Assembly: GCA_934230115.1 (NCBI GenBank)
Contig: CAKQEI010000001.1
Span: 1-64,000 of the forward strand
Reading direction: 5' to 3'
From: an uncultured Prevotella sp.
GTDB taxonomy: Bacteria; Bacteroidota; Bacteroidia; Bacteroidales; Bacteroidaceae
DNA: 64,000 nt
Every line of letters starts with the position of its first letter. Positions within the stretch are counted from its first letter, which is position 1. A model generated the notes under the pieces. It had not been told where the DNA came from. It saw only the letters and a program-made list of their open reading frames with translations, and made no database searches. Below, piece after piece: positions 25,880 to 33,573 of this stretch. Both the position numbers and the translations under genes were made by a program.

Positions 25880-25950
25880 TGCACAAATCAACATTGCGGC
25901 AGCATGTCGCAACAACTCAAAATACAATAATTCAAAAATTAAAAATCAAA
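25880..25950 (+). repeat. Heptamer/palindrome module in the ackA leader
   Basis: The pta-ackA gap holds a palindrome, TTGCGGCA-GCA-TGTCGCAA (25894-25912, one G-U pair). Degenerate CTCAAAA/TTCAAAA-type repeats then run to the ackA ATG. The palindrome differs by one base from the one in the sufD leader (54780-54798, reverse strand). It is the most upstream clear member of the family and the only clear one before 28 kb. Confidence 0.6.
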
Positions 25951-27147
25951 ATGAAAATATTAGTGCTCAACTGTGGAAGCTCTTCCATTAAGTATAAGCT
26001 CTACAATATGGACGACAACTCAGTGCTCGCAGCTGGCGGCGTTGAGCGTATCGGTCTTGATGAGGCATTCATCAAGGTAACTCTCCCTAACGGCGAGAAG
26101 AAGAAGATAATGCACGATATGCCTGACCATAAGGAAGGTGTCAACTTCGTGTTCCAGTGTCTTCTTGATTCAGAAATCGGTGCTATCAAGAGCCTCGATG
26201 AAATCGATGCTGTAGGCCACCGTATCGTGCAGGGTGGCGACCTCTTCGAGAAGAGCGTTATCGTTGACAAGTCGGTTGAGGATGGTATCGAGAGCCTTTG
26301 CGACCTCGCTCCTGTTCACAACGCTGGTCACTTGAAGGGTCTTCGTGCCGTTGACAAGCTAATGCCTAACACTCCTCAGGTGTGCGTGTTCGACAATGCC
26401 TTCCACAGCACAATGCCCGACTATGCTTATCTCTATGCCGTGCCTTACGAGCTTTACGAGAAGTATCACGTGCGCCGCTATGGTTTCCACGGAACCTCTC
26501 ACCGCTATGTATCACAGCGTGTATGCGAGTATCTTGGTCGCGACATCAACACACAGCGCATCATCACTTGCCACATCGGTAACGGTGCTTCTGTAACAGC
26601 CGTTAAGTTCGGCAAGTGTGTCGACACATCAATGGGTCTCACCCCGTTGGCTGGCGTGATGATGGGTAGCCGTTCTGGCGATATTGACCCTTCTGCCGTT
26701 ACATTCCTTATGGACAAGCTCGGCAAGAAGCCTCAGGAGATGGCCGACTTCCTCAACAAGGAGAGTGGTGTGCTTGGCATCTCAGGCATCTCAAGCGATA
26801 TGCGTGAGGTTGAGAGCGCAGCTCAGGAAGGCAACGAGCGTGCTCAGCTTGCTCTTAAGATGTACAAGTATCGCATCAAGAAGTACATCGGTGCTTATGC
26901 AGCTGCTATGGGGGGTGTCGACATCATCGTATGGACTGCTGGTGTAGGCGAGAACCAGGCTGACGTTCGTCTTGACTCTTGTACTGGTCTTGAGTTCCTC
27001 GGTGTCAAGATGGATGCTGAGGCTAACAATGTTCATGGCGAAGAGGCTATTATCTCTGCTCCTGATTCTAAGGTTACAGTTTGTGTCATCCCGACCGACG
27101 AGGAGCTTATGATTGCCAAGGACACTATGAACTTGCTCCAGAAGTAA
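25951..27147 (+). CDS. ackA: Acetate kinase
   Basis: 398 residues from the ATG at 25951; an earlier TTG in frame would extend it through the repeat-containing leader and is rejected. It makes ATP and acetate from acetyl phosphate and ADP, the main energy-yielding end step with pta. The acetokinase signatures 'ILVLNCGSSSIKYKLYN' and 'RYGFHGTSHRYVSQR' are present, as are 'CHIGNGASVTAVKFGKCVDT' and the phosphate-binding segment 'MGLTPLAGVMMGSRSGDIDP'. It ends at a terminator. Confidence 0.96.
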   Translation: MKILVLNCGSSSIKYKLYNMDDNSVLAAGGVERIGLDEAFIKVTLPNGEKKKIMHDMPDHKEGVNFVFQCLLDSEIGAIKSLDEIDAVGHRIVQGGDLFEKSVIVDKSVEDGIESLCDLAPVHNAGHLKGLRAVDKLMPNTPQVCVFDNAFHSTMPDYAYLYAVPYELYEKYHVRRYGFHGTSHRYVSQRVCEYLGRDINTQRIITCHIGNGASVTAVKFGKCVDTSMGLTPLAGVMMGSRSGDIDPSAVTFLMDKLGKKPQEMADFLNKESGVLGISGISSDMREVESAAQEGNERAQLALKMYKYRIKKYIGAYAAAMGGVDIIVWTAGVGENQADVRLDSCTGLEFLGVKMDAEANNVHGEEAIISAPDSKVTVCVIPTDEELMIAKDTMNLLQK

Positions 27148-27201
27148 ATATGCTGTCTGTCAATACATAGATATTGGCTGAAAGTATAAACAGATTTTTC
27201 C

Positions 27202-27270
27202 AAAGACCACAGAAACCTCTTCTGATTTGTCATTCACAATTAGAAGTGGTTTTTGTGGTCTTTCATTTTA
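27202..27270 (+). terminator. Terminator after pta-ackA
   Basis: Arms 27202-27217 and 27248-27263 pair over 16 bp with one mismatch, followed by a T-rich tract. The loop is 30 nt. Confidence 0.75.
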
Positions 27271-27322
27271 TAAGCCTTATTAATTCTTTACCCACATTCC
27301 GCTGTTTCTCACATATTTTGTA

Positions 27323-27330
27323 TATCTTTG
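27323..27330 (+). promoter_or_regulatory. -7 promoter element (TATCTTTG) for the hypothetical gene at 27391
   Basis: An exact TAnnTTTG match 60 nt before the start codon. Confidence 0.6.
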
Positions 27331-27390
27331 TAGAGAATTTTGGGGACAGCCAATGTGTTCCCCAACACTAAACTCTGCAAACAATAAAAC

Positions 27391-27999
27391 ATGGACATAC
27401 AGGAATTTAACAATACAAAATGGAGCCGCAACGTGATACTCGTTGATGGCGACTATGTTGACTCGGTAGCCTTCAACCTCTCGGTGAATTTCGAGCGTAT
27501 GATAGGCAGACGTATACCCAAAGCAGACACTGCAAGATGGATCGACTGCATTGCTCTTGACGGTGGAATGCGCGAGGGAAGAGACTCCGATGGCGAAACT
27601 CAGGTTATCTTTATCCATTCCAAGGACAAGACGCAGCTCGAAAACTTCAATCCTGGAGTATACGAGAAGGACCTCAACGCGCAGGCTTTCAAGGACAATC
27701 TTGGCGAGTTTATTTTCAGCTCTTATCCTGTGGAGGATGTGGTGAAGCACGATGATTTCTTCCTCGATCTCCTTAAGACGGTTGTCAACCATAAGGATGT
27801 GCATAGGGTGATGGCTATACCTAATGCCGAACATGCTCCGTTGTGGGATGCCCTGCGTCATGCCTTGCGCGATATCGACGATGAGGAGAAGCGTGTGACT
27901 CTCTTTGCTATGCAACCTCTCGAAGGAGGCAACTTCAAGCAGGAGATTTTGGGATATTCGCTGATGAATGCATTGGGAATAAGAGGAAACGAGATTTAG
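27391..27999 (+). CDS. Conserved hypothetical protein (Bacteroidales family)
   Basis: 202 residues, soluble and acidic, without a signal peptide or membrane helix. It opens with 'WSRNVILVDGDYVDSVAFNLSVNFERMIGR'-type sequence (split by eye); the 'ILVDGDYVD' strand resembles the acidic first strand of NYN/PIN-like folds, but no full nuclease active site was traced. I believe it belongs to a Bacteroidales-restricted DUF (possibly DUF6621; recall only). It has its own promoter, and its stop codon is followed at once by a heptamer module. No function is proposed. Confidence 0.7.
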   Translation: MDIQEFNNTKWSRNVILVDGDYVDSVAFNLSVNFERMIGRRIPKADTARWIDCIALDGGMREGRDSDGETQVIFIHSKDKTQLENFNPGVYEKDLNAQAFKDNLGEFIFSSYPVEDVVKHDDFFLDLLKTVVNHKDVHRVMAIPNAEHAPLWDALRHALRDIDDEEKRVTLFAMQPLEGGNFKQEILGYSLMNALGIRGNEI

Positions 28000-28262
28000 A
28001 ATTTTGAGTTTTGAGTTTTGAATTTTGAATTGTGCGCTATGCGCATTAGGAATTGTTCAATTTTGAGTTTTGAATTTTGAATGTTGAATTGTTGCGGTTA
28101 CACCGCAATGAGGAATTTTTCAATGTTGAATTTGGAGTTATTCAATTCTTGATGTTGAGTTATTCAATCTTCATTTTTCTATTTCGGATTATTCAATTCT
28201 CAATTTTTCAATTCTCTATTTCTGATTCTTCAATATTCAATTATTCAATTCTCGATATTGAC
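28000..28262 (+). repeat. Heptamer/palindrome module between the hypothetical gene and the dehydrogenase gene
   Basis: The 308-nt gap 28000-28307 is almost all repeat. After the stop codon the sense strand carries TTTTGAG/TTTTGAA heptamers and two palindromes: TGCGC-TAT-GCGCA (28033-28045) and TTGCGGT-TAC-ACCGCAA (28092-28108). From about 28140 the orientation flips to TTCAATT-type repeats running toward the next start codon. No promoter of the TAnnTTTG type was found in the gap. Confidence 0.8.
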
Positions 28263-28307
28263 TATTTAGCAGAAACAAATTATTAAATCAAATAAACAAA
28301 CGAAGAA

Positions 28308-29534
28308 ATGGGAAAAGTATTAATGATTGGCGCCGGTGGCGTCGCTACAGTAGCAGCGTTCAAGATTGCTCAGAACGCTGACGTTTTCACCGACTTCATG
28401 ATTGCAAGCCGCACGAAGTCGAAGTGTGACCGTATTGTCGAGGCTATCGGCAATCCCAACATCAAGACAGCTCAGGTGGATGCCGATGATGTGGAGCAGC
28501 TCAAGGCTCTCTTCAATGACTACAAGCCTGAATTGGTCATCAACCTTGCATTGCCTTATCAGGACCTCACAATCATGGAGGCTTGTCTCGCATGTGGTTG
28601 CTCTTATCTCGACACTGCCAACTACGAGCCTAAGGATGAGGCTCACTTTGAGTACTCTTGGCAGTGGGCTTACAAGAAGCGTTTCGAGGATGCTGGCTTG
28701 ACCGCTATTCTCGGTTGTGGCTTCGACCCGGGTGTTACAAGCATCTTCACTGCTTATGCCGCAAAGCATCACTTCGACGAGATTCAGTATCTCGACATTG
28801 TTGACTGCAACGCCGGTAACCACCACAAGGCTTTCGCCACAAACTTCAACCCAGAAATCAATATCCGCGAGATTACTCAGAAGGGTCTCTACTGGGAGGA
28901 TGGCAAATGGGTGGAGACAGCTCCGCTCGAAATCCATAAGCCGCTCACATATCCTGAGGTTGGTCCTAAGGAGAGCTATCTGCTCCACCACGAGGAGATT
29001 GAGTCGTTGGTGAAGAACTATCCTACCATCAAGCGTGCTCGCTTCTGGATGACATTCGGTCAGCAGTATCTCACTTACCTCGACTGCATTCAGAACCTCG
29101 GTATGTCGCGCATCGACGAGATTACTTACGAGGCTCCTCTTGCCGACAACCCAAGCGAGAAGGTGAAGGTTAAGATTGTTCCTCTGCAGTTCCTCAAGGC
29201 TGTGTTGCCTAATCCTCAGGATCTCGGCGAGAACTACGACGGTCAGACATCTATCGGTTGCCGCATCCGTGGCCTTAAGGACGGCAAGGAGCAGACATAC
29301 TATGTATACAACAACTGCTCTCACGAGGCTGCCTACAAGGAGACTGGTATGCAGGGCGTAAGCTACACCACTGGTGTTCCTGCCATGATTGGTGCAATGA
29401 TGTTCTTCAAGGGCTTGTGGCGCAAGCCGGGTGTATGGAACGTTGAGGAGTTCGATCCAGATCCATTCATGGAACAGCTCAACAAGCAGGGTCTGCCTTG
29501 GCATGAGATCTTTGGGGGAGACCTGGAGTTATAA
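28308..29534 (+). CDS. Carboxynorspermidine/carboxyspermidine dehydrogenase (saccharopine dehydrogenase family)
   Basis: 408 residues. The Rossmann NAD(P) motif 'MIGAGGVATVAAFKIAQN' is at the N-terminus, followed by 'ACGCSYLDTANYEP' and 'LGCGFDPGVTSIFTAYAAKH'. It is close to the LYS1-like carboxynorspermidine dehydrogenase branch, which condenses a diamine with aspartate semialdehyde. In Bacteroides this is the route to spermidine via carboxyspermidine. It fits with speA at 10.4 kb; the partner decarboxylase (nspC type) is not in this window. The gene is flanked on both sides by heptamer modules. Confidence 0.88.
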   Translation: MGKVLMIGAGGVATVAAFKIAQNADVFTDFMIASRTKSKCDRIVEAIGNPNIKTAQVDADDVEQLKALFNDYKPELVINLALPYQDLTIMEACLACGCSYLDTANYEPKDEAHFEYSWQWAYKKRFEDAGLTAILGCGFDPGVTSIFTAYAAKHHFDEIQYLDIVDCNAGNHHKAFATNFNPEINIREITQKGLYWEDGKWVETAPLEIHKPLTYPEVGPKESYLLHHEEIESLVKNYPTIKRARFWMTFGQQYLTYLDCIQNLGMSRIDEITYEAPLADNPSEKVKVKIVPLQFLKAVLPNPQDLGENYDGQTSIGCRIRGLKDGKEQTYYVYNNCSHEAAYKETGMQGVSYTTGVPAMIGAMMFFKGLWRKPGVWNVEEFDPDPFMEQLNKQGLPWHEIFGGDLEL

Positions 29535-29628
29535 ATTTTGAATTTTGAGTTTTGAGTTTTGAATTATCGCTATGCGATTTTGAATTATTCAATTTTGACT
29601 TTTGAATTATTGCTATGCGATTTTGAAC
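29535..29628 (+). repeat. Heptamer module after the dehydrogenase gene (left arm)
   Basis: It begins at the stop codon. The sense strand reads TTTTGAA/TTTTGAG heptamers with a palindrome ATCGC-TAT-GCGAT (29566-29578) and a half copy at 29610-29620. With the reverse-oriented array at 30045-30163 it brackets the four-helix-bundle gene. Confidence 0.8.
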
Positions 29629-29647
29629 AACTTTAGATTTACATTAT

Positions 29648-30013
29648 ATGAGTGACTTTGGAAGCCTCTTGGAAGATAAGTGCATGAATTCTTCTATTCG
29701 TATAGTAGGATTATGCCGATTTCTGAATGAGGAAAAGCATGAATATAGAATTGCTGACCAGATGTTCCGCAGCGGTACGAGTATCGGTGCAAACATTGCG
29801 GAAGCACAATGTGCAATAAGTAAGAACGACTTTATTGCCAAACTATATATATCGCTGAAAGAGTCAAACGAGACTTTGTATTGGTTGCGTCTTCTGCAAA
29901 AAACGCAATATATAACTGATAAACAGTATGAGTCTATATATAAAGATTGTGAAGAACTGAAACGGATGCTTGTGTCTATAACAAAGAAAATGACTACAGC
30001 AAACAATATATAA
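29648..30013 (+). CDS. Four-helix-bundle protein (S23/23S rRNA IVS type)
   Basis: 121 residues, all helical. It has the family pattern 'FLNEEKHEYRIADQMFRSGTSIGANIAEAQ' (split by eye; key motif RSGTSIGANIAEA), then 'ISLKESNETLYWLRLL' and 'ELKRMLVSITKKM'. This family includes proteins encoded in 23S rRNA intervening sequences and is related to Avd, the accessory protein of diversity-generating retroelements. No reverse transcriptase or rRNA is nearby, so it is a stand-alone copy, common in Bacteroidetes, with no settled function. It lies exactly between two oppositely oriented heptamer arrays. Confidence 0.88.
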   Translation: MSDFGSLLEDKCMNSSIRIVGLCRFLNEEKHEYRIADQMFRSGTSIGANIAEAQCAISKNDFIAKLYISLKESNETLYWLRLLQKTQYITDKQYESIYKDCEELKRMLVSITKKMTTANNI

Positions 30014-30163
30014 AGTTATTCATAATATAAAGTTGTTCATAATAATTCAAAATTGAATAATTCTTCATCGGCAAAGCCGATAATTCAAAACTCAAAACTC
30101 AAAACTCAAAATGCGCAAAGCGCACAATTCAAAATTCAAAACTCAAAATTCAAAACTCATTTT
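30010..30163 (+). repeat. Heptamer/palindrome module in the recA leader (right arm)
   Basis: First comes a short tandem repeat of ATAAAGTTRTTCATAAT type (30010-30045). Then come palindromes ATCGGC-AAA-GCCGAT (30067-30081) and TGCGC-AAA-GCGCA (30112-30124), embedded in CTCAAAA/TTCAAAA heptamers that run to the recA start codon. The array has no stop codon in the recA frame, so a spurious N-terminal extension is open. Confidence 0.8.
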
Positions 30164-31186
30164 ATGTCAAAAGAAGAAGAAATGAATCTCGCTCAGGAGG
30201 GCAAGCTTAAGGCTCTCCAGGCAGCGATGTCTAAGATAGAAAAGGACTTCGGCAAGGGCTCTATCATGAAGCTTGGCGACGAGCAGGTGGAGAATGTCGA
30301 GGTGATTCCTACTGGCAGTATTGGTCTTGATGCAGCTCTTGGCGTAGGTGGCTACCCTAAGGGACGTATTATCGAGATCTATGGTCCTGAGTCGTCGGGT
30401 AAGACAACACTTGCTATTCATGCTATTGCCGAGTCGCAGAAGCGTGGTGGTATTGCTGCTTTCATTGATGCTGAGCATGCTTTCGACCGTTTCTATGCAG
30501 CTAAGCTTGGTGTGGATGTCGACAATCTGTGGATTTCTCAGCCCGACAATGGCGAGCAGGCTCTTGAGATAGCCGACCAGCTCATACGCTCATCTGCCAT
30601 CGACATTATCGTTATCGACTCTGTTGCTGCCCTTACACCTAAGGCGGAAATCGAGGGTGATATGGGCGATAACAAAGTGGGTCTGCAGGCCCGACTCATG
30701 TCGCAGGCTTTGCGTAAGCTCACATCTACTATCGCTAAGACCAACACCACATGTATCTTCATCAACCAGCTTCGCGAGAAGATTGGCGTGATGTTCGGCA
30801 ACCCTGAGACTACAACTGGTGGTAACGCCCTTAAGTTCTATTCCTCAGTGCGTCTTGACATCCGTAAGGTCACTGGCATTAAGGATGGCGACCAGATTAT
30901 TGGCAACCAGGTGCGCGTAAAGGTCATCAAGAACAAGGTGGCTCCTCCTTTCCGCAAGGCAGAGTTCGAGATCACCTTCGGCGAGGGTATCTCTAAGGTA
31001 GGCGAGATTGTAGACCTCGGTGTGGAGTACGGCATCATCCAGAAGTCAGGCTCATGGTATAGCTACAACGGATCTAAGCTTGCCCAGGGACGCGATGCAA
31101 CCAAGTCGCTGCTCAAGGACAACCCAGAGCTTATGGACGAGCTTGAGGGACTTATCAAGCAGGCTATCGACGACCGTAAGGAATAA
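30164..31186 (+). CDS. recA: Recombinase RecA
   Basis: 340 residues from the ATG at 30164 ([19 protein letters not shown]). The frame stays open 111 nt further upstream, but only through heptamer repeats. Walker A is GPESSGKTT (residues 74-82), with 'FIDAEHAFD', '[19 protein letters not shown]' and '[18 protein letters not shown]'. It polymerises on single-stranded DNA for homologous recombination and SOS induction. No TAnnTTTG promoter or LexA-like box was seen in the repeat leader. Confidence 0.98.
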   Translation: MSKEEEMNLAQEGKLKALQAAMSKIEKDFGKGSIMKLGDEQVENVEVIPTGSIGLDAALGVGGYPKGRIIEIYGPESSGKTTLAIHAIAESQKRGGIAAFIDAEHAFDRFYAAKLGVDVDNLWISQPDNGEQALEIADQLIRSSAIDIIVIDSVAALTPKAEIEGDMGDNKVGLQARLMSQALRKLTSTIAKTNTTCIFINQLREKIGVMFGNPETTTGGNALKFYSSVRLDIRKVTGIKDGDQIIGNQVRVKVIKNKVAPPFRKAEFEITFGEGISKVGEIVDLGVEYGIIQKSGSWYSYNGSKLAQGRDATKSLLKDNPELMDELEGLIKQAIDDRKE

Positions 31187-31193
31187 GCATTTG

Positions 31194-31231
31194 CAGCCAC
31201 ATAACCTTATATATTATGGGTTGTGTGGCTG
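31194..31231 (+). terminator. Hairpin after recA
   Basis: CAGCCACATAACC (31194-31206) pairs with GGTTGTGTGGCTG (31219-31231), 13 bp with one G-U pair. The following sequence is A-rich rather than T-rich, so termination is uncertain. Confidence 0.5.
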
Positions 31232-31256
31232 TAACTAAAAAAAATAACGCTGAAAA

Positions 31257-31288
31257 TTTGGCGGTAGAATAAAAATTGCGTAACTTTG
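31257..31288 (+). promoter_or_regulatory. tRNA-Gln promoter (TTTG-N20-TAACTTTG)
   Basis: TTTG at 31257-31260 and TAACTTTG at 31281-31288, 20 nt apart, a full consensus match. The mature tRNA begins 10 nt later. Confidence 0.8.
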
Positions 31289-31298
31289 CATTCGCTAT

Positions 31299-31369
31299 TG
31301 TCCTATGGTGTAATGGTAGCACAACAGTTTTTGGTTCTGTTTGTGGTGGTTCGAATCCGCCTGGGACAA
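31299..31369 (+). tRNA. tRNA-Gln (anticodon TTG)
   Basis: The acceptor stem TGTCCTA (31299-31305) pairs with TGGGACA (31362-31368, one G-U). The anticodon loop TTTTGGT holds TTG. The T arm is GGTGG-TTCGAAT-CCGCC. The last anticodon-stem pair is a T-T mismatch. CCA is not encoded. Confidence 0.92.
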
Positions 31370-31372
31370 CAG

Positions 31373-31409
31373 AAAAAAGCCTTGCTCTTCTTAAGGAGCA
31401 AGGCTTTTT
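31373..31409. terminator. Bidirectional terminator between tRNA-Gln and murI
   Basis: GCCTTGCTC (31379-31387) pairs with GAGCAAGGC (31396-31404), flanked by AAAAAA and TTTTT. It serves tRNA-Gln on the plus strand and murI, the last gene of the minus-strand operon. Confidence 0.85.
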
Positions 31410-31413
31410 CTAT

Positions 31414-32256
31414 TTATACCTCCGTAAGGTCCACATGATTCACCATTACTTTCTCGTGCAGGAAGATGCGGGCTGTCTCGCTGAAGCGTTCCTCGCTCTC
31501 GGTGGTGAGATAGCGGCATGTACCTCCTTGTGTTATGTTGCGCTCCATCTCTGGATGACGCTCAAGATAGTTGCGTAGTGACTCTGCCACATAAGAGCCT
31601 TGCGACATGATGCGTACACCGTCGGGCACATTCTTCACTACCGACGACATTAGCAGAGGATAATGTGTACAGCCAAGGATGATGGTGTCAATCTCTGGGT
31701 CCTTGCGCATGAGTTGGTCTATGCGCTTCTTTACGAAATAGTCGGCTCCTGGCGAGTCTGCCTCACCTGCCTCCACTATTGCTGCCCACAGCGGACATGC
31801 CACGCCCGACACCTGGATGTCGGGAAAGAGCTTGCGTATCTCCATTGAGTACGACTGGCTCTTGATGGTGCCCTCAGTGGCAAGCACTCCTATATGGCGT
31901 GTGTGTGTGAGCTCGCCTATCACCTCTGCCGTAGGGCGTATTATGCCAAGCACACGGCGTGAAGGATCGGGTTTAGGCAGGTCGCGCTGTTGAATGGTGC
32001 GCAGAGCCTTTGCCGAGGCTGTGTTGCAACCCAGTATTATAAGGTGGCAACCCATAGAGAACAGCTTAAGCACCGCTTGACGTGTGAACTGATACACTAC
32101 CTCAAACGAGCGGGAGCCGTATGGAGCACGTGCGTTGTCGCCAAGATACATGTAATCGTATTGTGGAAGGAGTTGGCGAATGCCGTGTAGTACGGTCAGT
32201 CCGCCATAGCCAGAGTCGAACACTCCTATAGGACCTGGAGATTGGGGGAATATCAT
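31414..32256 (-). CDS. murI: Glutamate racemase
   Basis: 280 residues. It makes D-glutamate for peptidoglycan. Both catalytic cysteines are present: 'ILGCNTASAKAL' and 'ILGCTHYPLLM', after the N-terminal 'IGVFDSGYGGLTVL' signature. It is last in the envelope operon, 37 nt after an OmpH gene, and ends at the terminator shared with tRNA-Gln. Confidence 0.96.
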   Translation of the reverse strand: MIFPQSPGPIGVFDSGYGGLTVLHGIRQLLPQYDYMYLGDNARAPYGSRSFEVVYQFTRQAVLKLFSMGCHLIILGCNTASAKALRTIQQRDLPKPDPSRRVLGIIRPTAEVIGELTHTRHIGVLATEGTIKSQSYSMEIRKLFPDIQVSGVACPLWAAIVEAGEADSPGADYFVKKRIDQLMRKDPEIDTIILGCTHYPLLMSSVVKNVPDGVRIMSQGSYVAESLRNYLERHPEMERNITQGGTCRYLTTESEERFSETARIFLHEKVMVNHVDLTEV

Positions 32257-32293
32257 TGGATGATTATTTACGTTAAGAGATTTGTTCTTTAAT

Positions 32294-32794
32294 TTACTTA
32301 ATAGCGGCCTTTACAGCCTCTGTAGCGTCCTCGCCCATCTCAGGGTTTACATAAGGACAGACGTCGTTGTCGGTGTTTATAACGAAGGCATAGCCACGTT
32401 CGCGTGCCACATTGGCCACAGCCTCGTTGAGCTTCTTCTTTACTGGAGCATAGGCGTCGGTCTCAGCCTGCTTGAGCAGTTGCAGTGCGTCGTTCTTGAA
32501 AGCGATGTTCTTCTCCATCATCTCCTGCAGTTCGCCCTGGCGCTTGCGGAGGATTGAAGGCACAAGGTCGCGTTGCACTTCAAGAAACTCCTCATACTTC
32601 TCGTTGAACTCCTTTTCTGAGCGTTTCATTTCTGCATCGTATTTCAGCTTCAAGTCGTCGATGCTGCGCTTTGCCAGCTGATAGTCGGTCATTGATGTGA
32701 GCACGGTGTTGTAGCTAAGGTAGCCGAAACGTATCTGTGCGCTTGCTATAAGAGGCAGGGCAAGCAAAAAAATGAATAGGATAAATTTCTTCAT
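32294..32794 (-). CDS. OmpH/Skp family periplasmic chaperone (third copy)
   Basis: 166 residues from the ATG at 32794 (MKKFILFIFLLALPLIASAQ signal peptide). A longer frame from 32851 runs into repeat sequence and is not used. The mature part is mostly a long coiled coil (about 45-120), the tentacle fold of Skp, which holds unfolded outer-membrane proteins in the periplasm. Two paralogues lie directly upstream and bamA beyond them, so the cluster provides outer-membrane protein delivery and insertion. Confidence 0.88.
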   Translation of the reverse strand: MKKFILFIFLLALPLIASAQIRFGYLSYNTVLTSMTDYQLAKRSIDDLKLKYDAEMKRSEKEFNEKYEEFLEVQRDLVPSILRKRQGELQEMMEKNIAFKNDALQLLKQAETDAYAPVKKKLNEAVANVARERGYAFVINTDNDVCPYVNPEMGEDATEAVKAAIK

Positions 32795-32801
32795 AGTCGC
32801 G

Positions 32802-32880
32802 TTTTTTATTTCAATGGATAATTGATAATTTTCGGAGGATGCCATTGGCAATGGATAATCGAAAACTGAAAATGGACAAT
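32802..32880 (-). repeat. Variant heptamer/palindrome module before the third OmpH gene
   Basis: In the sense (minus) direction, a palindrome CCATT-GCC-AATGG (32842-32854) is followed by TTATCAA TTATCCA-type 7-nt repeats before the start codon. It is a variant heptamer in the same position and polarity as the other modules. Confidence 0.5.
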
Positions 32881-32935
32881 TATGATTACTCTTTTTTATA
32901 TCAGCAACGATATAAGGTTAAGCTAATCATAATTG
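32877..32935. other. Nested perfect hairpin between OmpH genes
   Basis: CAATTATGATTA (32877-32888) pairs perfectly with TAATCATAATTG (32924-32935). Inside, TTATATC (32896-32902) pairs with GATATAA (32909-32915) around a 6-nt loop. It lies in the unusually long 227-nt gap (32795-33021) between two OmpH genes of one operon. A further inverted pair, AATGGT...ACCATT, lies near 32950-32985. Confidence 0.6.
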
Positions 32936-33021
32936 CCCATCATCGTTTTTATTAATGGTCAATCAGGACAAATAGAGTCCACCATTATCTAACACTCGAT
33001 TAGACGACCAATTGACATTAA

Positions 33022-33534
33022 TTATTTCTTAGTAGCAGCTGGCTTGTTGAGCTGAGCCTTCACCTCGGCAGTAACGTCCTTGCTGAGAGTGTCGCTGATG
33101 TATGGGATGCCAGATGTCACGTCCATGATGTAAACATAGCCGCCTGCCTTGCCTACAGCCTTGATAGCCTCTACGAGCTTGTTGGTGATAGGACCAATCT
33201 TGTCCTGCTGGAGCTTGCCGAGAGCCTGCTGGTTGTCCTGGGCAGTCTGCTGTATCTTCTGATACATCTGCTGGAGGCTTTCCTCAGTCTCCTTCTTCTT
33301 GGTCTCGTTCATTGTCGAAGCGTTCTTGTCGTAGTCCTGAGCCTTGCGCTGGAGTTCGTCCTGCATAGCCTTGAGGTCGTTGTCATACTGCTTGGCAGCA
33401 GCCTCTACCTCACCGCGGGCCTTGATGAACTCAGGCATCGACTGCATGATTTCCTGAGCGTTTACGTGTCCGAACTTCTGTGCGAATGTTGCCAATGGCA
33501 TGCACAACATAAGCATTAAAATAAGCTTTTTCAT
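33022..33534 (-). CDS. OmpH/Skp family periplasmic chaperone (second copy)
   Basis: 170 residues. It has a signal peptide (MKKLILMLMLCMPLATFA), 'KFGHVNAQEIMQSMPEF' (the conserved Skp start), then a Lys/Glu/Gln-rich coiled coil (about 45-115). The C-terminal strand region is 'GYVYIMDVTSGIPYISDTLSKDV' (split by eye). It sits between the first and third copies, 39 nt after the first. The role is as for Skp: chaperoning outer-membrane proteins to the BAM complex. Confidence 0.9.
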   Translation of the reverse strand: MKKLILMLMLCMPLATFAQKFGHVNAQEIMQSMPEFIKARGEVEAAAKQYDNDLKAMQDELQRKAQDYDKNASTMNETKKKETEESLQQMYQKIQQTAQDNQQALGKLQQDKIGPITNKLVEAIKAVGKAGGYVYIMDVTSGIPYISDTLSKDVTAEVKAQLNKPAATKK

Positions 33535-33573
33535 TGTTTCTTTTTGTTGTTATTTTTATTATTAATATTTTCT

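Noticed and set aside
29648-30013. Diversity-generating retroelement
   Set aside because: The four-helix-bundle protein is Avd-like, but there is no reverse transcriptase, template repeat or variable repeat in the window.
30053-30163. N-terminal extension of RecA
   Set aside because: The 37 extra codons are only heptamer repeat and a core palindrome. RecA proteins begin near [14 protein letters not shown].
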